The notes below the pieces were generated by a model. That model was given only the letters and a program-made list of their open reading frames with translations, did not search any database and was not told where the DNA came from. The position numbers were made by a program, and so were the translations under genes. From Streptococcus mitis (lineage in GTDB: Bacteria; Bacillota; Bacilli; Lactobacillales; Streptococcaceae), in NCBI GenBank assembly GCA_001914195.1, contig MKYF01000012.1:1-47842 (forward strand): 47,842 bases of DNA, read 5' to 3'. Below are positions 42,968 to 47,842 of the stretch, in pieces; positions within the stretch are counted from its first letter, which is position 1, and the number at the start of each line of letters is the position of its first letter.

Positions 42968-43330
42968 ATTAGCTCCAATCTCAAAGAATGTACTAAGATA
43001 AGTATAGCACAGTTAGGGAGAATAGGTAAGAAATGAGCTTCCAACATAAGAATTGTTAACATTTTGAAAAAATGAGTGTGAAAGTTGAAGAAATTTAATA
43101 GTCTTTATATTATAGTCCTTGAAGAAGGCAAAAATAAATTCGGCAGAACTTGTAAAAGTGCGAAAGTGCAGTTGAGGAATAACACAAGATAGGTCTGAAT
43201 TATGAATAGTTTCCTTTATAGACTTCCTGTAAAGCAGCTTATGTACGATAGTTTTTGTATTTTAAAGTAAATAATTTAGAATGATATTTTGGAGCTATTG
43301 ATTATTGGCTTACAGGCTGCCTAACATGTA

Positions 43331-44020
43331 TTAATTTCTATGATATAGAGGACTTCTACCAATTTTTATAGAACACCCTCCTGCTGGACCGGATTGATTA
43401 CAGTAACTGTGCCCCCAACAAACTGTACTAGATAATAAGGCAAGATCACAGTCACTTCCCGCAAAATTAATCCATGCTCTAGGGTTAGATTTTGGATAAT
43501 GAATATCATCTGTCGCAGGACCATTGAATCTGTTACAATGAACCCAATCACCAGTATAATATTTATCCCCGTAACCCTTTTTAAAAACAACTTTAAAATG
43601 TTCAGAATCCATTTTATCAAATAACTCTCCCATATTAACATCAAAAATAGCTACTTTTTCTCCATTAATTTCTTGTATTTCAGCGACTCTTAAGGAATGA
43701 TGATCTGTAGATATCTTATCTCCAACGCTAGCATTTCTAAATTGAACGAGCCCGCTTTCGTTTAAATCATATTTCGTATGATGAGAATAGACTTCTCCAT
43801 TTGTTAAGGTCACTTCTCTATATGCCCCTGTATCAGTTATAATCCAACCTGATAATTTATACTCTAATTGAATTTTTAAGGGTAAATTTTTTATAGGGAA
43901 GTTAATAATCTGTCGTGCCTTGATTTTCACAAAGCTAGATTCTTGTGCCTTAGTTATATTAACAGACAATATAGTGAATGCTGATAGCAAAAATGCTAAT
44001 AATATTTTGAATTTTTTCAT
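43331..44020 (-). CDS. Unrecognised secreted cysteine-containing protein
   Basis: I do not recognise this 229-residue protein. It has a clear Sec signal peptide (KKFKILLAFLLSAFTILSVNITKA, cleavage near residue 25). The mature domain has no membrane helix or anchor. The C-terminal third holds five cysteines (HCN, DCD, VCW, YCN, GCS) and a Gly-rich end (SGPAGGCSIKIG), suggesting disulfide bonds. Histidine pairs occur at SHHTKY and DHHSLRV. AAAGGAG precedes the ATG and overlaps the stop of a 52-codon membrane ORF, so the two probably form an operon. The gene is AT-rich compared with its neighbours, sits in a gene-poor strip, and may be acquired. A secreted toxin, bacteriocin-like product or host-interaction factor are open options. 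Confidence 0.75.
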   Translation of the reverse strand: MKKFKILLAFLLSAFTILSVNITKAQESSFVKIKARQIINFPIKNLPLKIQLEYKLSGWIITDTGAYREVTLTNGEVYSHHTKYDLNESGLVQFRNASVGDKISTDHHSLRVAEIQEINGEKVAIFDVNMGELFDKMDSEHFKVVFKKGYGDKYYTGDWVHCNRFNGPATDDIHYPKSNPRAWINFAGSDCDLALLSSTVCWGHSYCNQSGPAGGCSIKIGRSPLYHRN

Positions 44021-44031
44021 TATATACTCCT

Positions 44032-44190
44032 TTAAAAATTTTCTGTAAACGAAAATAGAAAGTATAAAATGGAGAGAATAGCAAGAATTGTTAATAGAAT
44101 AGAAAAATAAAGAGCAATTTTTTTTCTACTAAATACATAAAAGTACAGCATGGATTGACTAGTAATAAGAAATAAAAGAAAATAAGACAT
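44032..44190 (-). CDS. Small two-helix membrane protein upstream of the secreted protein
   Basis: This 52-codon minus-strand frame begins MSYFLLFLITSQ and ends LFSFTENF. It has two hydrophobic segments (about 2-19 and 25-48) split by a basic SRKK turn. Its TAA is part of the AAAGGAG region of the next gene. A TGGTATAAT extended -10 lies only 3 bases before the ATG, so the message would be leaderless, or the real start is the internal Met14. Alternatively AGGAGG at about 44236-44241 on the same strand belongs to a lost upstream frame. Small helical proteins beside secreted peptides can be immunity or export factors; this is a guess. Confidence 0.5.
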   Translation of the reverse strand: MSYFLLFLITSQSMLYFYVFSRKKIALYFSILLTILAILSILYFLFSFTENF

Positions 44191-44349
44191 AATATTATAC
44201 CATTAAACTATTCATTAGACTAGGTTTATTTCCCTCCTAAAATATAAATAATTCTTGTGTTAGTTCGCTAAGAATTAGTTCTAGTATATTTTAAACTATT
44301 ACCAAATATATTTTTGCTTTCTTCAAGGAATAATGAATAAAGCACAATG

Positions 44350-44385
44350 GTTTCTATTTTGAATTTTAAGATTTAAAATAGAAAC
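44350..44385. repeat. Perfect 11-bp inverted repeat in an AT-rich gap
   Basis: GTTTCTATTTT (44350-44360) and AAAATAGAAAC (44375-44385) flank an AT-rich loop that itself pairs in part. No T-run follows on either strand. The whole 44191-45017 gap is otherwise degenerate, with scattered short open frames and no tRNA or known element. Confidence 0.6.
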
Positions 44386-44669
44386 GTTAGGAACAAATTG
44401 CTATATACATACTAGGAAAAATAAATTTTCTTAACTTCTAAAGGAACTGATTTTGTCATTAAAATGATGTAAAATATAAACTTAAGGTCATCGCAAATCA
44501 AAAAATTAAAGAGAGCATTAAAAAATAAGTTACAAGAAGTATTTCAGGAATTAGATTGATATATCTTAAAAAACGATTATTTGCAGATAACTACTTAGTT
44601 TTTGATTCAGCTTTAGTATCAATTATATTTACAAATCACTCCTTTCTATCATTCAAGGAATAACATTGA

Positions 44670-44777
44670 ATGAAAAATGTTGATGTAGATGGGGGAGATT
44701 ACCTTACGAATCACGGTGGGGTAAATAATAACCTTATTTGTGAAAGAGAAGTACAGGAACTTTTCAAATTTATTTAA
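44670..44777 (+). CDS. Possible 35-residue peptide ORF
   Basis: ATG at 44670 follows AAGGA with about 10-bp spacing and encodes a hydrophilic peptide with DGGDYLTNHGGVNNN and a charged C-terminus, ending at 44777. No family is recognised and no signal sequence is seen. It may be a leftover of a longer gene; a second leftover-like frame ending in LQEVFQELD stops at 44557-44559 nearby. Confidence 0.2.
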   Translation: MKNVDVDGGDYLTNHGGVNNNLICEREVQELFKFI

Positions 44778-44984
44778 GGAATGCTCCCTAAGTATCTAAT
44801 AATGGTAGATTCAAAAAATTATAATATTGCTTGTTAGCATCATGGGAAGCTAGTGTTGTCTTTAGTAATCATTATATTACAAAATTATTATATGATACTT
44901 TTATAAAAAATGCAAGCGTTTACTAGTATATTATTTTGGGTTTAGATAAAAATATTTCTTCCAGTTTTCATATTCTTAAAAAAG

Positions 44985-44993
44985 TGATAAAAT
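44985..44993 (+). promoter_or_regulatory. Extended -10 promoter of relA
   Basis: TGATAAAAT (TAAAAT at 44988-44993) lies 25 bp before the start codon. No good -35 is visible. Confidence 0.5.
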
Positions 44994-45017
44994 GGTAGGA
45001 AGAATTGGAGAGTAGAG

Positions 45018-47240
45018 ATGCCAAAAGAAGTGAATTTAACAGGCGATGAAGTTGTCGCTTTAACACAGAAATATTTATCGGAAGAAGATGTGGCTTTTGT
45101 CCATAAGGCCTTGGTTTACGCCGTTGAATGCCATAGTGGTCAATATCGCAAATCAGGTGAGCCTTATATCATTCATCCTATCCAAGTGGCAGGTATTTTA
45201 GCCAAACTAAAGCTGGATGCTGTAACGGTAGCTTGTGGTTTCTTGCATGACGTGGTGGAAGATACAGATGCGACCTTGGATGATTTGGAAAGAGAGTTTG
45301 GCCCTGATGTGCGGGTAATCGTTGATGGAGTTACTAAGCTCGGTAAGGTCAAGTACAAGTCTCACGAAGAGCAGTTGGCTGAAAACCACCGCAAGATGCT
45401 CATGGCCATGTCTGAGGACATCCGCGTTATCTTGGTCAAACTGTCTGACCGTTTGCACAATATGCGGACCCTGAAACATCTTCGAAAAGACAAGCAGGAG
45501 CGTATTTCCAAAGAAACTATGGAAATCTATGCACCTCTTGCTCACCGTCTGGGGATTTCCAGTGTCAAATGGGAATTGGAAGACCTATCTTTCCGTTATC
45601 TCAATCCAACGGAGTTTTACAAGATTACCCATATGATGAAGGAAAAGCGCAGGGAGCGTGAAGCCTTGGTGGATGAGGTGGTCACAAAATTAGAGGAATA
45701 TACGACGAATCATCACTTGAGAGGGAAGATTTATGGTCGTCCCAAGCATATTTACTCGATTTTCCGCAAAATGCAGGATAAGAGAAAACGTTTTGAGGAA
45801 ATTTATGATTTGATTGCCATTCGTTGTATTTTGGATACCCAAAGTGATGTTTATGCCATGTTGGGTTATGTGCATGAACTTTGGAAACCCATGCCTGGTC
45901 GTTTCAAAGACTATATCGCTAACCGCAAGGCCAATGGTTACCAGTCTATCCATACGACTGTTTATGGGCCAAAAGGACCGATTGAGTTCCAGATTCGAAC
46001 TAAAGCCATGCACGAGGTGGCTGAGTACGGGGTTGCGGCTCACTGGGCTTATAAGAAAGGCGTTAAGGGGCAGGTCAACAGCAAGGAATCAGCTATTGGG
46101 ATGAACTGGATCAAGGAGATGATGGAGCTCCAAGATCAGGCTGATGATGCTAAGGAATTTGTGGACTCTGTTAAGGAAAACTACCTGGCTGAGGAGATTT
46201 ATGTCTTTACTCCAGATGGTGCTGTTCGTTCCCTTCCAAAAGATTCAGGACCGATTGACTTTGCCTATGAAATCCATACAAAAGTTGGAGAGAAAGCAAC
46301 TGGTGCCAAGGTCAATGGCCGTATGGTTCCCCTGACAACCAAGCTCAAGACAGGAGATCAGGTTGAAATTGTCACCAACCCCAACTCCTTTGGGCCAAGC
46401 CGTGATTGGCTTAACATGGTTAAGACCAGCAAGGCGCGTAACAAGATTCGTCAGTTCTTTAAAAACCAAGATAAAGAATTGTCTGTCAATAAGGGTCGTG
46501 AAATGCTGATGGCTCAGTTCCAAGAAAATGGCTATGTGGCCAATAAATTCATGGACAAGCGTCACATGGACCAAGTTCTGCAAAAGACCAGCTACAAGAC
46601 AGAAGAATCCCTCTTTGCGGCCATTGGTTTTGGCGAAATTGGAGCTATTACTGTCTTTAACCGTCTGACTGAAAAGGAACGCCGTGAGGAAGAACGTGCC
46701 AAGGCCAAGGCGGAGGCAGAAGAACTTGTCAAAGGTGGCGAGATCAAGGTTGAGAACAAAGAAACCCTCAAGGTTAAGCATGAGGGTGGTGTGGTCATTG
46801 AAGGAGCCTCAGGTCTCCTAGTGCGGATTGCTAAGTGTTGTAATCCTGTTCCTGGTGACGATATTGTCGGCTACATTACCAAGGGTCGTGGTGTGGCTAT
46901 TCACCGTGTGGACTGTATGAACCTGCGTGCCCAAGAAAACTACGAGCAACGTCTCCTTGATGTGGAGTGGGAAGATCAGTATTCAAACTCAAATAAGGAG
47001 TATATGGCTCATATCGATATTTATGGCCTCAACCGTACAGGACTATTGAACGATGTACTGCAAGTTCTTTCAAACACAACCAAGAATATCTCAACAGTCA
47101 ACGCCCAACCAACCAAGGATATGAAATTTGCCAATATCCATGTGTCCTTCGGCATTGCCAACCTCTCGACACTGACTACGGTTGTGGACAAGATTAAGAG
47201 TGTGCCAGAAGTTTACTCTGTCAAACGGACTAACGGCTAA
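45018..47240 (+). CDS. relA: Bifunctional (p)ppGpp synthetase/hydrolase RelA (Rel)
   Basis: This long RSH enzyme makes and degrades the alarmone (p)ppGpp during amino-acid starvation. Domains in its 740 residues run in order. First is an HD hydrolase (YRKSGEPYIIHPIQVA; FLHDVVEDT; KLSDRLHNMRTL), complete and so presumably active. Then come a synthetase domain (GRPKHIYSIFRKM; RFKDYIANRKANGYQSIHT), TGS (EEIYVFTPDGAVRSLPKDSG), a zinc-finger region (RIAKCCNPVPGDDIVGYI) and a C-terminal ACT domain. GGAGAGTAGAG precedes the ATG. dtd follows 29 bp later, as in other streptococci. Confidence 0.97.
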   Translation: MPKEVNLTGDEVVALTQKYLSEEDVAFVHKALVYAVECHSGQYRKSGEPYIIHPIQVAGILAKLKLDAVTVACGFLHDVVEDTDATLDDLEREFGPDVRVIVDGVTKLGKVKYKSHEEQLAENHRKMLMAMSEDIRVILVKLSDRLHNMRTLKHLRKDKQERISKETMEIYAPLAHRLGISSVKWELEDLSFRYLNPTEFYKITHMMKEKRREREALVDEVVTKLEEYTTNHHLRGKIYGRPKHIYSIFRKMQDKRKRFEEIYDLIAIRCILDTQSDVYAMLGYVHELWKPMPGRFKDYIANRKANGYQSIHTTVYGPKGPIEFQIRTKAMHEVAEYGVAAHWAYKKGVKGQVNSKESAIGMNWIKEMMELQDQADDAKEFVDSVKENYLAEEIYVFTPDGAVRSLPKDSGPIDFAYEIHTKVGEKATGAKVNGRMVPLTTKLKTGDQVEIVTNPNSFGPSRDWLNMVKTSKARNKIRQFFKNQDKELSVNKGREMLMAQFQENGYVANKFMDKRHMDQVLQKTSYKTEESLFAAIGFGEIGAITVFNRLTEKERREEERAKAKAEAEELVKGGEIKVENKETLKVKHEGGVVIEGASGLLVRIAKCCNPVPGDDIVGYITKGRGVAIHRVDCMNLRAQENYEQRLLDVEWEDQYSNSNKEYMAHIDIYGLNRTGLLNDVLQVLSNTTKNISTVNAQPTKDMKFANIHVSFGIANLSTLTTVVDKIKSVPEVYSVKRTNG

Positions 47241-47269
47241 TTGTCCTAGCTCTTACTAGAAAGGCTATT

Positions 47270-47713
47270 ATGAAAATCATTATTCAACGGGTTAAAAAAG
47301 CCCAAGTGAGTATCGAAGGTCAGGTTCAGGGAAAAATCAATCAGGGCCTCTTATTGCTGGTTGGTGTTGGACCAGAGGACCAAGAGGAAGATTTGGATTA
47401 TGCTGTGAGAAAACTGGTCAATATGCGGATTTTTTCAGACGCAGAAGGCAAGATGAACCTATCTGTCAAAGATATTGAAGGAGAAATCCTCTCTATTTCT
47501 CAGTTTACCCTCTTTGCGGATACTAAGAAAGGCAATCGTCCAGCCTTCACAGGGGCAGCCAAACCTGATATGGCATCAGACTTCTATGATGCATTCAATC
47601 AAAAATTAGCGCAAGAAGTGCTCGTTCAGACAGGGATCTTTGGAGCGGATATGCAGGTTGAGTTGGTCAATGACGGACCAGTCACCATCATCCTTGATAC
47701 TAAAAATAGATAA
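47270..47713 (+). CDS. dtd: D-aminoacyl-tRNA deacylase
   Basis: Dtd removes D-amino acids (and glycine from tRNA-Ala) from mischarged tRNAs. The 147-residue protein has the usual length and both active-site motifs: SQFTLFADTKKGNRPAF, with the SQxT catalytic threonine, and the C-terminal NDGPVTIILDT (Gly-cisPro region). It is in an operon with relA and is followed by a strong terminator. Confidence 0.96.
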   Translation: MKIIIQRVKKAQVSIEGQVQGKINQGLLLLVGVGPEDQEEDLDYAVRKLVNMRIFSDAEGKMNLSVKDIEGEILSISQFTLFADTKKGNRPAFTGAAKPDMASDFYDAFNQKLAQEVLVQTGIFGADMQVELVNDGPVTIILDTKNR

Positions 47714-47718
47714 GAAAG

Positions 47719-47743
47719 ACCAAGCCCAGCCGGCTTGGTTTTT
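47719..47743 (+). terminator. Terminator after dtd
   Basis: CCAAGCC (47720-47726) pairs with GGCTTGG (47732-47738) and a T-run follows. Confidence 0.88.
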
Positions 47744-47744
47744 C

Positions 47745-47794
47745 GGCTCTATAATATTTGTAGTGGGTAAATCCCCTATGGATATTATGGAGCC
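47745..47794. repeat. 50-bp inverted repeat at the right edge, possible IS end
   Basis: GGCTCTATAATAT (47745-47757) and ATATTATGGAGCC (47782-47794) are inverted copies with one mismatch; an inner GGG/CCC pair tightens the loop. GGCTCT at the outer edge recalls ISL3-family ends, but the window stops too soon to tell whether a transposase follows. Confidence 0.5.
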
Positions 47795-47842
47795 TATTTT
47801 TGTGTAGAAAAAAAGTCCCATATAACCTATAATGAAAAGCGA

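Noticed and set aside
42970..43330. Possible gene between the hydrolase and the secreted protein
   Set aside because: Only very short frames (about 20 codons, e.g. an ATG at about 43202) are present, with no ribosome-binding site or similarity; apart from the hydrolase promoter I see nothing definable.
43366..43644. 92-codon frame within the secreted-protein gene
   Set aside because: It overlaps the signal-peptide-bearing frame on the same strand in another phase and has no ribosome-binding site.
46245..46781. 178-codon minus-strand frame opposite relA
   Set aside because: It is a shadow of the TGS and C-terminal part of relA, without start signals or family features.
1..47842. CRISPR arrays, tRNA or rRNA genes, prophage
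   Set aside because: I saw no regularly spaced direct repeats, no tRNA-like cloverleaf segments, no rRNA sequence and no phage structural genes; the only RNA element supported is the ileS T-box.

Overview
The window reads as chromosomal DNA of a mitis-group Streptococcus (S. mitis / S. pseudopneumoniae / S. pneumoniae complex). This rests on gene order and on proteins I recognise by memory of pneumococcal homologues: NanA sialidase, SatABC, PBP2b, the ftsA-ftsZ-ylm-divIVA cluster, PsaBCA-Tpx, PepO and RelA. No database search was possible. Several traits point away from a typical pneumococcus: a NanA sialidase without a wall anchor, a DivIVA with a long tail, and a divergent PBP2b transpeptidase domain.

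Region 1 (1-5,105) is an IS-scarred accessory segment. A gene of possible transposase type leaves the left edge on the minus strand. It is followed by the 3' remnant of an LPXTG wall-anchored protein, an IS200-like left-end remnant, a secreted NanA-type sialidase that stops right after its catalytic domain, an IS30-type transposase tail, and a decayed IS200-like element.

Region 2 (5,140-13,580) is the sialic-acid catabolic locus: nanE, satABC (ABC importer), a YhcH/DUF386 protein, a DUF624 membrane protein, N-acetylneuraminate lyase, an ROK ManNAc kinase and, divergent from pbp2B, an RpiR-type regulator (NanR). Sialidase releases Neu5Ac, SatABC imports it, the lyase makes ManNAc plus pyruvate, the ROK kinase makes ManNAc-6-P, and NanE converts this to GlcNAc-6-P. 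Three upstream regions (sialidase, nanE, lyase) share a two-part motif with conserved 48-49 bp spacing, a good candidate for the NanR operator. Catabolite-repression (cre) sites accompany it.

Region 3 (13,774-29,583) is a core wall-synthesis and division cluster: pbp2B, recR, ddl, murF, a NUDIX gene, a YwaF-like membrane protein, ftsA, ftsZ, ylmE, sepF, ylmG, ylmH and divIVA, followed by ileS behind a T-box riboswitch. PBP2b carries Ala446, Gly476 and Gly619, positions linked to low beta-lactam affinity.

Region 4 (29,670-36,900) holds a small membrane protein, gpmA, a GH95-type fucosidase, and a MacB/FtsX-like ABC pair whose permease has an extracytoplasmic coiled coil.

Region 5 (36,940-42,967) holds tpx and psaBCA (manganese import) on the minus strand, pepO on the plus strand, and a metallo-beta-lactamase-fold hydrolase on the minus strand. 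The psa promoter has a PsaR-like operator lying over its -35 box.

Region 6 (42,970-45,000) is AT-rich and gene-poor. It contains an unrecognised secreted, cysteine-containing protein with an untracked 52-residue two-helix membrane ORF directly upstream, then about 0.8 kb of degenerate sequence. relA and dtd follow, and the window ends in a 50-bp inverted repeat that may be the edge of another repeat or IS.
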